Assembly: GCA_963755755.1 (NCBI GenBank)
Contig: CAVWLJ010000010.1
Coordinates: 372,001 to 436,000, forward strand
Reading direction: 5' to 3'
Origin: DATKNA01 sp963755755
Lineage (GTDB): Bacteria > Actinomycetota > Actinomycetes > Actinomycetales > Kineosporiaceae
DNA: 64,000 nt
Position 1 is the stretch's first letter; every line of letters starts with the position of its first letter. Shown in pieces: positions 15,589 through 24,148 of the stretch. The translations under genes and the position numbers were made by a program. Below the pieces are notes generated by a model, which saw nothing but the letters and a program-made list of their open reading frames with translations, made no database searches and was not told the origin of the DNA.

Positions 15589-16143
15589 ATGGACCAGCCA
15601 ACTGCGCGCCCGCCGGCGTCCCGGCCCCGATTCGCCCGAGCCGCGGCGATCCTCGCGGCCGCCACGGCCGTGGCCGGGACGTCGGCCTTCGTCACCACCG
15701 CGCTGACGCCGGCAGCGGCCGCCTCGGCCGGCGCGTCGGCCGTCGCCGGCGGGCACCACCAGGTCTCGGTGTTGCACTTCACGGTCAAGTTCAGCCCGTT
15801 CCACCCTGTCGACGTCGGGAAGGACGGCGAATACGGCGTCGGCGACTACGTCGTCTTCGGTGACGACCTGCTGGACGCGAAGGGGCACGTCGTCGGGACC
15901 GAGGACGGCGGTGGACTGATCACCCGGGTCTCGCCGACCGGCTTCCAGGTCGCCTTCGACTTCACGATCCAGCTCCGGCAGGGGCAGATCGCGGTCCAGG
16001 GGGTCGCCAGCAACGCGCCGACCAAGCGGCTGGGGATCGTGGGCGGCACCGGGCGCTACGTCGGCGCCAGCGGACACATCGACCTGACGGAGAACGGCGA
16101 CAGCGCCAACACCGGAAAGCTCGTCGTCACTCTCGGCGCCTGA
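15589..16143 (+). CDS. Secreted protein with allene-oxide-cyclase-like barrel
   Basis: 184 residues. A signal peptide (charged RPRFAR, hydrophobic stretch about 18-45, Ala-rich cleavage zone) precedes a beta-rich domain with GVGDYVVFGDDLLDAKG (about 82-98), GFQVAFDFTIQLRQGQI (about 122-138) and GIVGGTGRYVGASGHIDL (about 150-167). The last pattern, IxGGTGxYxxAxG, is the hallmark of the AOC-like/dirigent barrel. Such barrels bind hydrophobic ligands and some bacterial members catalyse cyclisations; a function here cannot be assigned. ATG preceded by AGGAG (15578-15582). It closes the block with the ABC exporter and is followed by a hairpin. Confidence 0.75.
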   Translation: MDQPTARPPASRPRFARAAAILAAATAVAGTSAFVTTALTPAAAASAGASAVAGGHHQVSVLHFTVKFSPFHPVDVGKDGEYGVGDYVVFGDDLLDAKGHVVGTEDGGGLITRVSPTGFQVAFDFTIQLRQGQIAVQGVASNAPTKRLGIVGGTGRYVGASGHIDLTENGDSANTGKLVVTLGA

Positions 16144-16177
16144 ACTCCAGGCGCGTCGCCGTCGTGACCTAGGTCGA

Positions 16178-16214
16178 AGGAGGGGGAGCCCGCGTATCGC
16201 GGGCCCCTTCTCCT
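16178..16214 (+). terminator. Terminator at the right end of the inserted block
   Basis: Arms 16178-16194 and 16198-16214 around TAT, paired along 17 positions with one mismatch and two G:T pairs, ending in a CTTCTCCT pyrimidine stretch. It ends transcription from the ABC/AOC genes before DUF2469. Confidence 0.7.
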
Positions 16215-16317
16215 CGGCGCGGCGGCGACTGCGCCATGATGGAGGGGCGGTCCCCGCGGGCCGCCCGGACGCCGTGCCCGCCGCACGGCCCCTGCCGAGC
16301 CGGAGCACCCGCCGACG

Positions 16318-16644
16318 ATGAGCGCCGAGGACCTCGAGAACTACGAGACCGAGATGGAGCTGCAGCTCTATCGCGAGTACCGCGACGTCGTGGGTTTGTT
16401 CTCGTACGTCGTCGAGACCGAGCGCCGCTTCTATCTCGCCAATCAGGTGGATCTGCAGGTCCGCTCCGCCGACGGCGAGGTGTACTTCGAGGTGCTCATG
16501 AACGACGCGTGGGTGTGGGACGTCTACCGCCCCGCGCGGTTCGTCAAGTCGGTCCGGGTCGTGACGTTCAAGGACGTCAACGTCGAGGAGCTCGCCAAGA
16601 GCGACCTCGAGCTGCCGAAGAACGGCACCTTCCCGCCCGCCTGA
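16318..16644 (+). CDS. DUF2469 family protein
   Basis: 108 residues: MSAEDLENYETEMELQLYRE, FSYVVETERRFYLANQVDL, VYFEVLMNDAWVWDVYRP. This small acidic protein is almost universal in actinobacteria between rnhB and yraN; its function is unknown. Here it is separated from rnhB by the inserted block but still precedes yraN, comM and dprA. ATG 16318; GGAG at 16302-16305 is a weak and rather distant ribosome-binding site. Length and sequence look normal, so the insertion did not damage it. Confidence 0.93.
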   Translation: MSAEDLENYETEMELQLYREYRDVVGLFSYVVETERRFYLANQVDLQVRSADGEVYFEVLMNDAWVWDVYRPARFVKSVRVVTFKDVNVEELAKSDLELPKNGTFPPA

Positions 16645-16757
16645 CGCCCCGTTCGTCCACAGCCGCGCCGGCGTCGTCCCGCCGTCCACAGGCTCGTGCG
16701 GCGTCCCTGCTGCCGGTCCCCGCGCTGCGCCAGGGTGGTCCGCGGAGGTGATCCGCG

Positions 16758-17114
16758 ATGAGGGCCACGGCCGCGGTGGGGGACTACGGGGAGCGCATCG
16801 CCCAGCGCTTCCTGGTCGAGCAGGGCATGAGGGTGCTCAGCCGGGGGTGGCGCTGCCGCGAGGGGGAGATCGACATCGTCGCCGTCGACGGCGACTGTCT
16901 CGTGGTGTGCGAGGTGAAGACCCGGCGTTCGGTGCTCGCCGGCACGCCGCTCGACGCCGTGACGCCGGAGAAGCTCGCCCGGCTGCGTCGCCTGGCCGCG
17001 GCCTGGCTCGCCGACCACGGCGGGGGATATGCCGAGGTCCGGATCGACGCCGTCGGCGTCCTCGTGCCCCGGCGCGGTGGCCCGCGTGTCGAGCACGTCC
17101 GGGGGCTGGTCTGA
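16758..17114 (+). CDS. YraN/UPF0102 family putative endonuclease
   Basis: 118 residues with the compact nuclease-like core of the UPF0102 family: DYGERIAQRFLVEQGM at about 9-24, CREGEIDIVAVDGD at about 33-46 and CEVKTRRS at about 51-58; the E-ID-EVK arrangement is that of Holliday-junction-resolvase-like folds. Its cellular role is not established. ATG preceded by GGAGG at 16742-16746. It is directly followed by comM (stop and start adjacent), the usual arrangement, which hints at a link to DNA uptake or repair. Confidence 0.9.
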   Translation: MRATAAVGDYGERIAQRFLVEQGMRVLSRGWRCREGEIDIVAVDGDCLVVCEVKTRRSVLAGTPLDAVTPEKLARLRRLAAAWLADHGGGYAEVRIDAVGVLVPRRGGPRVEHVRGLV

Positions 17115-18670
17115 GTGGGCCTCGGCAAGGCGCTCGCCGTGGGACTGGTCGGTCTCGCGGGCCACATCGTCGAGGTGCAGGCCGACGTGGCACCCGGACT
17201 GCCCGCGTTCACCCTCGTCGGCCTGCCGGACACCGCGCTCGCCGAGGCCCGCGAACGGGTCCGCGTGGCGCTCGGCAACGCCGGTCACCAGCTCCCGTCC
17301 CGGCGGATCACGGTCAATCTGTCGCCGGCCGCTTTGCCCAAGCACGGCGCGAGCTTCGACCTCGCCGTCGCGGTCGCGCTGCTGGCGGCCCTCGGCGTCG
17401 TCGACCCCGAGCCGGCGGCGCGAGCGGTGCACGTGGGAGAGCTGGCGCTGGACGGACGGGTGCAGGCGGTCACCGGTGTGCTGCCCGCGGTCCTCGCCGC
17501 CGTGCGGGCCGGCCGTCCCCGCGTCGTCGTGGCCGAGGCCAACGCCCTCGAGGCGAGGCTGGTACCCGGCGCCGACGTCGTCCCGGTCCGCTGGCTGCGC
17601 GACGCGGTCGCCCTGCACCAGGGCGTCCCGGTCGAGCAGTGGCCCGGCGCCTGGGCGCCGACCTCGGACGCCGACGGGCCGGGGGCGCCCGCCCGGGCGG
17701 CCGATGCCGCCGATCTGGCCGACGTCGTCGGTCAGCCGCACGCCCGCCGCGCCCTCGAGGTCGCCGCGGCGGGCGGGCACCACCTGCTCCTGCTCGGGCC
17801 GCCCGGCGCGGGCAAGACGATGCTCGCCAGCCGGCTGCCGGGCCTGCTGCCGGACCTCGACGAGGACCAGGCCCTGGAGGTGACGGCGGTGCACTCCGTC
17901 GCGGGCACGCTCGCCGCCGGTGGCGGGCTGGTCCGGCGGCCGCCGTTCGAGGACCCGCACCACACCGCGACCGTCACCGCGCTCGTGGGCGGAGGGACCG
18001 GGCTGGCGCGGCCGGGGGCCGCCTCGCGGGCACACCGCGGCGTGCTCTTCCTCGACGAGGCGCCCGAGTTCGCGGCCTCGGCCCTCGACGCGCTGCGCCA
18101 GCCGCTGGAGCACGGGGAGCTGGTCATCCACCGCGCCCTCGGCGCGGCGCGGTTCCCCGCGAGGTTCCAGCTCGTGCTGGCCGCCAACCCCTGCCCGTGC
18201 GGCTGGGCGACGGGCACCGGGGAGGACTGCGCGTGCACCCCGCTCGCCCGTCGTCGCTACCTGCGCCGGCTCTCGGGGCCCCTCCTCGACCGGGTCGACA
18301 TCCAGGTCGAGGTCCCGCAGGTCTCTCGCGCCCAGATGGCGGCCGACCTCCGGCCGGAGACGACGGCGGTCGTCGCGCTCGCGGGTGGCCGAGGCGCGGG
18401 CGGCGCAGCGGGAGCGGCTGGCACCGCTCGGGCGGTCCGTCAACGGTGAGGTCTCCGGCCCCGACCTGCGCGGTCCGCTCGCGCTCGCTCCCGACCGCAC
18501 GCCAGGACCTCGACCGCGCCCTCGACCGCGGCCAGCTGACGGTCCGCGGCTACGACCGTGTGCTGCGGCTGGCCTGGACGGAGGCGGACCTCGACGGCCG
18601 CACCGTGCCGACCCGCGACCACGTCGGGCGCGCACTCCTGCTGAGGACCCGCGGGCGGGTGGCGGCATGA
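17115..18670 (+). CDS. comM: ComM/YifB-type Mg-chelatase-like AAA+ helicase (two frame changes)
   Basis: ComM helps integrate transforming DNA by promoting branch migration in other bacteria. The N-terminal LonC-like part has GLPAFTLVGLPDTALAEARE and NLSPAALPKHGASFDLAVA; the AAA+ part has Walker A LLGPPGAGKT (about 231-240), Walker B LFLDEAPEF and the ComM hallmark ANPCPCGW. The frame as sequenced stops at 18449 after a +1 change near 18378 (an extra C in GCGCTCGCGG); the proper sequence continues as RVAEARAAQRERLAPLG, changes frame again near 18490, and ends DHVGRALLLRTRG at 18670, overlapping dprA by 4 bases. The corrected length of about 518 residues is normal. Two errors in one conserved gene favour sequencing fault over decay. 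Confidence 0.85.
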
Positions 18671-19843
18671 CCCTGGACATCCCCGGGCTGCCCCGGTCCG
18701 CCGGGCTGCCCGCCTGGTTCGACCCCGACGACGACCGGACCGCGCGGGCGGCCTGGAGCCGGCTCACCGAACCGGGCGACCTGACGGCGGCGGCGTTCGT
18801 CCGCCGGCACGGCGCCGCGGCCGCCCTCGCCCGGGTGCTCACCGTCGCCGAGGCCGAGGGGGGCGTCGAGAGCCGCTGGCTGGCGCGTCTGCCCGGGGCC
18901 GATCCCCGTCGCGACCTCGGCGTGCTCGGCCGGCTCGGCGGGCGGCTCGTCGTCCCCGGCGACGACGAGTGGCCCGAGGCCCTGGACCGGCTCGGCGACC
19001 GTCGCCCGTTCTGCCTCTGGGTCCGGGGGCCTCATCACCTCGGCCTCGGCCTCGGCCCGGGCGGCGGCCGTCGTCGGCGCCCGCGCCAGCACGGAGTACG
19101 GCGAGCTCTTCGCCCGCGAGGTCGGGTTCGGGTGCGCGGAGCAGCGGGTGACGGTCGTCTCGGGCGCCGCCTTCGGCATCGACGCCGCGGCACACCGCGG
19201 TGCGCTGGCTGCCGGAGGGCTGACGGTGGCGGTGCTGGCGTGCGGAGTCGACCGGGTCTACCCCCGCGGCAACGCCGACCTCATCGACCGGATCGCGGCC
19301 GAGGGCCTGGTCGTCAGCGAGGTCCCGCCGGGGTCGTCCCCGACGCGCAACCGGTTCGTCCACCGCAACCGGCTCATCGCCGGGCTCGCCGGCGCCACCG
19401 TCGTGGTCGAGGCGGGATGGAGGTCGGGGGCGTCGATCACGGCGCGGGAGGCCATGGACCTGGGGCGCCCCGTCGGGGCCGTCCCGGGACCGGTCACGTC
19501 GGCCGCCTCCGCCGGCTGCCACCGCCTCCTCCGGGAGGGGGCCGTGTGCATCACCGGGGTCGCCGACGTCCTGGAACTCGTCGAGCCGATCGGAGCCGCG
19601 CCCGCGGCACCGCGGCCGCAGGTGGCGACCGCCGTGCACGACGACCTCCCCGAGGAGGACGTCCGCGTTCTCGACGCCCTGCCGCTGCGGCGCGGCGTGC
19701 CGGAGGCGCGGCTCCTCGACCCGGCGGGGCTCGACCCCGTGACACTCGCCGCGAGCCTGGGGCGACTCGAACTCCGCGGACTCGCGCTGCGCGTGCCCGA
19801 AGGTTGGCGTCGCGCACCAGTTCCCGCGGACCGCGCCGGCTGA
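18667..19843 (+). CDS. dprA: DNA-processing protein DprA (one frame change)
   Basis: DprA protects incoming single-stranded DNA and loads RecA. The ATG overlaps the comM stop. Residues 1 to about 120 contain the HhH-like N-terminal part; near 19024-19030 the frame moves +1, after which the Rossmann-like core follows: LITSASASARAAAVVGARAS with TEYG, VVSGAAFGIDAAAHRGAL, TVAVLACGVDRVYPRGN, SEVPPGSSPTRNRFVHRNRL, VEAGWRSGASITA, GAVPGPVTS. A winged-helix-like tail ends at 19843. Corrected length about 392 residues, normal. Together with ComM it implies a natural transformation or recombination function, though no competence pilus genes are in the window. Confidence 0.88.
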
Positions 19844-19912
19844 CCCTGGCGCGTGTGCGTCCCGGCGGCGCGCCCGCTTGAGCCCCGACGTCACCGGGAC
19901 GACCGTGGGCGC

Positions 19913-20893
19913 GTGACGGACCACGACCCAGGCGACGCGCCGGCGGCGCTGCCCGAGGCGTTCGACGACGCTCTGGTCGCGTACGAGCGGTACCTGCGGG
20001 CAGAGCGTGGGCACGGTCCGCACACCCGGCGTGCCTACCTCGGCGACGCGCGGTCGCTGCTCGGCTTCGCCGCCGCCCGTGGCGTCACGGCGCTCGACGC
20101 CGTGGACCTCGGGCTGCTGCGCGCCTGGCTCGCCGGCGAGCTCGAGGCCGGCCGCGCCCGGGCGACCATGGCGCGACGGGCCGCCGGTGCCCGTGCGTTC
20201 ACGGCCTGGGCCCACCGCAGCGGACGACTCTCCGCGGACCCCGGTCGCCGGCTGGCGGCTCCGCGCGCCACCCGTCCCTTGCCCTCGGTGCTCACCCAGC
20301 GCGACGCCGCCGAGCTGCTCGACGTGGCCGCCGAACGGGTGAACCTCGCGGGCGGGGGCGATCCGGACGACACGCCCATGGACCGCGCCGTCGCCGTCCG
20401 CGACCTCGCTCTGGTCGAGGTTCTCTACGCGACGGGGATCCGCGTCGGCGAACTGGTCGGCCTGGATCTCACATCGATCGACGAGGGCCGCCGCCTCCTG
20501 CGGGTGCGGGGCAAGGGCGATCGGGAGCGCGTCGTCCCCTACGGCGTTCCTGCAGCTCAGCGCCTCGACATCTACCTTCGCGAGGCCCGGCCGGTGCTCG
20601 CGCGCGACGCGGGTGAGCCGGCTCTCTTCCTCGGGCGCCGCGGCCGCCGGATCGACCAGCGCCAGGTTCGTGGCGTGGTCACGGACCTGGTCGGGCGGGT
20701 GGAGGGTGCTCCCGCCATCGGGCCGCACGGCCTCCGCCACTCGGCCGCAACCCATCTCCTGGACGGGGGAGCCGACCTTCGTAGCGTACAGGAGTTACTC
20801 GGTCACGCTACGCTGTCGACCACTCAGCTCTACACCCACGTCTCAGTGGAGAGGCTCCGTGCAAGCTACCGACAGGCGCACCCCCGCGCATGA
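19913..20893 (+). CDS. xerC: Tyrosine recombinase XerC
   Basis: 326 residues; resolves chromosome dimers together with XerD at dif. N-terminal SAM-like core-binding domain (about 20-110) with ERGHGPHTRRAYLGDARSLL, then the catalytic domain with Arg in YATGIRVGELVGLDL, HGLRHSAATHLLDGGAD (His-x-x-Arg) and the end LGHATLSTTQLYTHVS with the second His and the nucleophilic Tyr. GTG 19913 has no clear ribosome-binding site. Position after dprA and before the whiG-like sigma gene is standard for actinobacteria. No neighbouring att-like repeats, so this is the housekeeping recombinase, not a phage integrase. Confidence 0.93.
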   Translation: MTDHDPGDAPAALPEAFDDALVAYERYLRAERGHGPHTRRAYLGDARSLLGFAAARGVTALDAVDLGLLRAWLAGELEAGRARATMARRAAGARAFTAWAHRSGRLSADPGRRLAAPRATRPLPSVLTQRDAAELLDVAAERVNLAGGGDPDDTPMDRAVAVRDLALVEVLYATGIRVGELVGLDLTSIDEGRRLLRVRGKGDRERVVPYGVPAAQRLDIYLREARPVLARDAGEPALFLGRRGRRIDQRQVRGVVTDLVGRVEGAPAIGPHGLRHSAATHLLDGGADLRSVQELLGHATLSTTQLYTHVSVERLRASYRQAHPRA

Positions 20894-21721
20894 GGCCAAG
20901 CCGGCCGACGCGACGCTGACGACGACGCTCTCGCACCGGACGTCGACCCCGTCGCAGCCAACGAGGCAGCTCTGCGCGGGCTGTGGGAGCACTTCAAGGA
21001 GACGGCGGACGCGGCCACGCGGGAGCGCTTGATCCTGCACTACGCCCCGCTCGTCAAGTACGTCGCCGGCCGCGTCGGCGTCGGCCTGCCGCCGAACATC
21101 GAGCAGGCCGACCTCGTGTCCTACGGGATCTTCGGTCTCATCGACGCGATCGAGAAGTTCGACATCAACCGCGCGATCAAGTTCGAGACGTACGCGATCT
21201 CGCGGATCCGCGGGGCGATCATCGACGAGCTGCGCGCCATCGACTGGATCCCGCGGTCCGTCCGGTACAAGGCCCGCGAGGTCGAGCGCGCCTACGCGAC
21301 GCTCGAGGGAGAGCTGCACCGGACTCCGACCGAACCCGAGGTCGCCGCCCGCCTGGGCATCGCGCTCGAGGACCTGCACCAGATCTTCTCCCAGGTCTCC
21401 TACGTCAACGTCGTGGCGCTCGACGAGCTCCTCACGGTCGGCGGGGAGAAGGGGGACAAGCTCAGCCTGGTCGACACCCTCGAGGACACCAAGGCGGAGG
21501 ACCCCGTCACGGCGTTCGAGGCGGAGGAGACGAAGTTCCTCCTCGCCCGGGCGATCGATCAGCTGCCGGAGCGCGAGAAGATCGTCGTCACGCTCTACTA
21601 CTACGAGGGCCTCACGCTGGCCGAGATCGGCCGCGTGCTCGGGGTGACCGAGTCGCGCATCTGCCAGATGCACACCAAGGCCGTGCTCCAGCTGCGCGCC
21701 AAGCTGGCCGAGGTGAGCTGA
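20859..21721 (+). CDS. whiG: WhiG/FliA-family sigma factor (start in a different frame, one frame change)
   Basis: An RNA polymerase sigma factor of the WhiG/FliA class, which in Streptomyces commits aerial hyphae to sporulation. Regions 2-4 are intact: LWEHFKETADAATRERLI, LPPNIEQADLVSYGIFGLID, KFETYAISRIRGAIIDELR, DWIPRSVRYKAREVE, and LPEREKIVVTLYYYEGLTLA in region 4. The frame is open back to 20894, just behind the xerC stop, but contains no ATG, GTG or TTG before TTG 21029, which lies inside region 2. A GTG at 20859 inside the xerC 3' end, after GGAGAGG, opens a frame that joins smoothly if a single-base change lies near 20912. I therefore give 20859; the intact part is 20894-21721. Confidence 0.82.
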
Positions 21722-21741
21722 CACCTCGCACGGGGCCAGCA

Positions 21742-21757
21742 GCTCGCTACAGCGAGC
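21742..21757. terminator. Short hairpin between convergent whiG and the M23 peptidase gene
   Basis: Arms GCTCGCT/AGCGAGC (21742-21748, 21751-21757), in the 52 bases between the whiG stop and the corrected end of the minus-strand gene. Its position supports the end at 21774 for that gene. Confidence 0.5.
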
Positions 21758-21773
21758 GCGGCAGTCCAGGCCT

Positions 21774-22395
21774 TCACCGGCCGATCGGGAGCAGCACGGG
21801 CGGGACGAGTCCCGAGCAGCTGCAACGGGTCGACGTACGTCTCGCCGCGGATCGCACCCCAGTGGAGACAGGCGTCGCAGTGGGTCGGCCACCTGCTGAC
21901 CGTCCCGAGCCGATCGCCCGCGTCGACGCGGTCGCCCAGGTGCACGTCGGCGTCCACCGGTTCGTAGGTGGTTCGCAGTCCCTGGCCGTGCCCGACCGCG
22001 ACTGCCCCGACTCCGGCGATCCTTCCGGCGAAGGTGACGACTCCGGGGCCGGCGGCGAGCACGGGCTGCCCGGCCGAGGCGGCGAGGTCGACCCCGCGGT
22101 GGCCCGGGGACCATGGCTGCGGCCCCACGGCGAAGCGGCGAAGCACGTGAGGCGGAGGGTCGAGCGGCCAGCGGAAGCGCGACCGCGGCGCCGACGTCGT
22201 CCTCGGAGCCGCGACGGTCCGCCCGGCGACGAGCGGTGCTGTTCCGGCGGGGCCGGGGCTCGCGGCACGCGTCGACGCCGCGGGCCTGACGGCGGACGAC
22301 GGGGTCGTCAACGGCGAGACCCCTGGTGCCGGGACGGCGAGGGCGATGGCGCTCACGGATGCGACAGCGGCGAGAGCGGCGAGAACACCGGGCAT
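21774..22395 (-). CDS. Secreted M23-family (LytM) peptidoglycan endopeptidase (frame change near the C-terminus)
   Basis: About 207 residues: signal peptide MPGVLAALAAVASVSAIALA, a Pro/Ala linker, and an M23 domain with HRGVDLAASAGQPVLAAGPG (zinc ligands His and Asp), YEPVDADVHLGDRVDAGD and the short final block CLHWGAIRGETYVDPLQLL (HxH replaced by LHWG, as is usual in actinobacterial members). As sequenced, the frame runs on to 21601 across the whiG 3' end with out-of-character sequence. Removing one base at 21810 gives the expected ending LVPPVLLPIGR at 21774, right at the convergent hairpin. The start at 22395 gives a clean signal peptide and lies 6 bases after CAAGGT; GTG 22422 is an alternative. 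It probably trims peptidoglycan cross-links. Confidence 0.8.
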
Positions 22396-22643
22396 GCCCC
22401 GACCTTGGTCGCCGGCGACCACTCCACTCCAGCGCCGGCGGCCGCGCTGTGGACGACGAGGCGATCGTCAGGTCGCTGTGGATGAGATCCGACCGACGCT
22501 TGCGTGCCCACCCCTGCTTTCTGCGCTCGGCCGTCGGCCGCTCCACGTCCTCGACCGGGCTTTGCCCGGAGGATCGTCGATTCTCGGCCCCGAAAGCGGC
22601 GCCTGAGCGCGGGAAGCCCGCGCCGGCGCGCAAAGGCGGCCGA

Positions 22644-23864
22644 TCAGCCGCGGCGCAGTCGGCCCAGCCTGCGGGCGGCCTCCTCGAGCACCTCCGGTCG
22701 CTTGCACACGGCGAACCGCACGAGCGAGGCGGCCGCCGCCACGTCGTCGTGGAAGACCCGCACGGGCACCGCCACCACGCCGGCCAGCCGGGGCAGGTCC
22801 AGGCAGAGCGCCATCCCGTCGTCGTAGCCGAGCGGAGCGGCGTCCGCGACGACGAAGTAGGTGCCGCCCGGCCGGCTGACCGTGAAGCCCGCCTCGAGCA
22901 GGCCCTCGGTGAGCAGGTCACGGCCGGCCTGCAGGCGGGCGGCGGCGTCCGCGAAGACCTCGTCCGGCAGTGCCAGGGCGCGCGCCACCGCCGGCTGGAA
23001 GGGCGCGCCGTTCACGTAGGTGAGGAACTGCTTGACCGTCGTCACCGCCTCGACGAGCTGCGCCGGCCCGCAGATCCAGCCGATCTTCCAGCCGGTCACC
23101 GAGAACGTCTTGCCGGCGCTGGAGATGGTGAGCGTGCGCTCGGCCATGCCGGGCAGGGTGGCGAGCGGGACGTGCCGGCGTCCGTCGAACAGCAGGTGCT
23201 CGTAGACCTCGTCGGTGATCACCAGCAGGTCGTGCTCGATCGCCACCTCCGCGACCTCGGCCAGCTCCTGCGGGGAGAGCACGTGCCCGGTGGGGTTGTG
23301 CGGCGTGTTGAGCAGGATGGCCCGGGTCCGCGGCCCGACGGCGGCGGCGAGCGCGCCGGGTTCCAGCGTGTAGTCCGGGAACCGCAGCGGCACCGTCCGG
23401 CGCCGGGCCCCCGCGAGCTCGATGCAGGCGGCGTACGCGTCGTAGTAGGGCTCGAGCACGACGACCTCGTCGTCCGGGCCGACCAGCGCGAGGAGCGCGG
23501 CGGCGATCGCCTCCGTGGCTCCGGCCGTCACCAGGACCTCGGTGTCGGGGTCGAGGTCAAGGCCGTAGAACCGGCGCTGGTGCTCCGCCACCGCCTGCCG
23601 CAGTTCGGGGACGCCGCGCCCGGGCGGGTACTGGTTGACGCCGCCGAGCACGGCGTCCGCCGCGTCGCGGAGCAGGGACGCCGGCCCGTCCGTGTCGGGG
23701 AAGCCCTGGCCGAGGTTGATCGCCCCGGTGGCGGTCGCCAGGGCGCTCATCTGCGCGAAGACGGTGGGCGCGACCTGCCCCTCGGCGTCCAGCAGGTTCG
23801 AGGCCCGCGCGACGTCGCGCCAACGTCCGCGCAGCAGCGTCGGGGAATCAACCGCGGCGTCCAT
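22644..23864 (-). CDS. dapC: PLP-dependent aminotransferase, DapC-like
   Basis: 406 residues, class I/II aminotransferase. Visible features: INLGQGFPDTDGP at about 50-62, VNQYPPGRG, VTAGATEAIAAALLALV, ILLNTPHNPTGHVLS with the substrate Asn, VITDEVYEHLLFDG with the PLP-contacting Asp and Tyr, and ISSAGKTFSVTGWKIGW with the Schiff-base Lys. The pattern matches mycobacterial DapC (N-succinyldiaminopimelate aminotransferase, lysine/cell-wall pathway) more closely than AspC, but kynurenine/methionine aminotransferase relatives cannot be excluded. Start ATG 23864 stands 6 bases after TACCCT on the minus strand, a leaderless arrangement. It is divergent from rpsB. The 221 bases between it and the M23 gene show nothing recognisable. 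Confidence 0.85.
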   Translation of the reverse strand: MDAAVDSPTLLRGRWRDVARASNLLDAEGQVAPTVFAQMSALATATGAINLGQGFPDTDGPASLLRDAADAVLGGVNQYPPGRGVPELRQAVAEHQRRFYGLDLDPDTEVLVTAGATEAIAAALLALVGPDDEVVVLEPYYDAYAACIELAGARRRTVPLRFPDYTLEPGALAAAVGPRTRAILLNTPHNPTGHVLSPQELAEVAEVAIEHDLLVITDEVYEHLLFDGRRHVPLATLPGMAERTLTISSAGKTFSVTGWKIGWICGPAQLVEAVTTVKQFLTYVNGAPFQPAVARALALPDEVFADAAARLQAGRDLLTEGLLEAGFTVSRPGGTYFVVADAAPLGYDDGMALCLDLPRLAGVVAVPVRVFHDDVAAAASLVRFAVCKRPEVLEEAARRLGRLRRG

Positions 23865-24148
23865 GTCTTGAGGGTAGGCGCGCGGTGAGGCTTCGCGGTT
23901 CGGCCGCACCACCGCGCAGCGCGTAGGATGCAGTACGGCCAGGGCGACCTGGCCGACTTCGCGTGCCCGCAGACCGTCGCCGTCGGCGGGGCGCTCCGCT
24001 CGGTCCGGCCCCACGGGAACGTCTCCGTAGAGGCCGGTGCGGACGCCGCGGGCACCAGGCGCACCGGCCGACCGGCCGGCGCGGACGAACCGAGAGCACC
24101 GCGGCCGCCCTCGCGAGGGGCCGACGCGGTCACCAGGAGGAACACGGC
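23865..24148 (+). promoter_or_regulatory. Divergent promoter region of dapC and rpsB
   Basis: The 284-base gap holds TAGGAT at 23924-23929, a good actinobacterial -10, with TTCGGC at 23899-23904 as a weak -35 (spacer 19). This would give rpsB a leader of about 210 bases ending in AGGAGG (24135-24140). On the other strand TACCCT (complement of 23871-23876) serves dapC. Confidence 0.4.
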
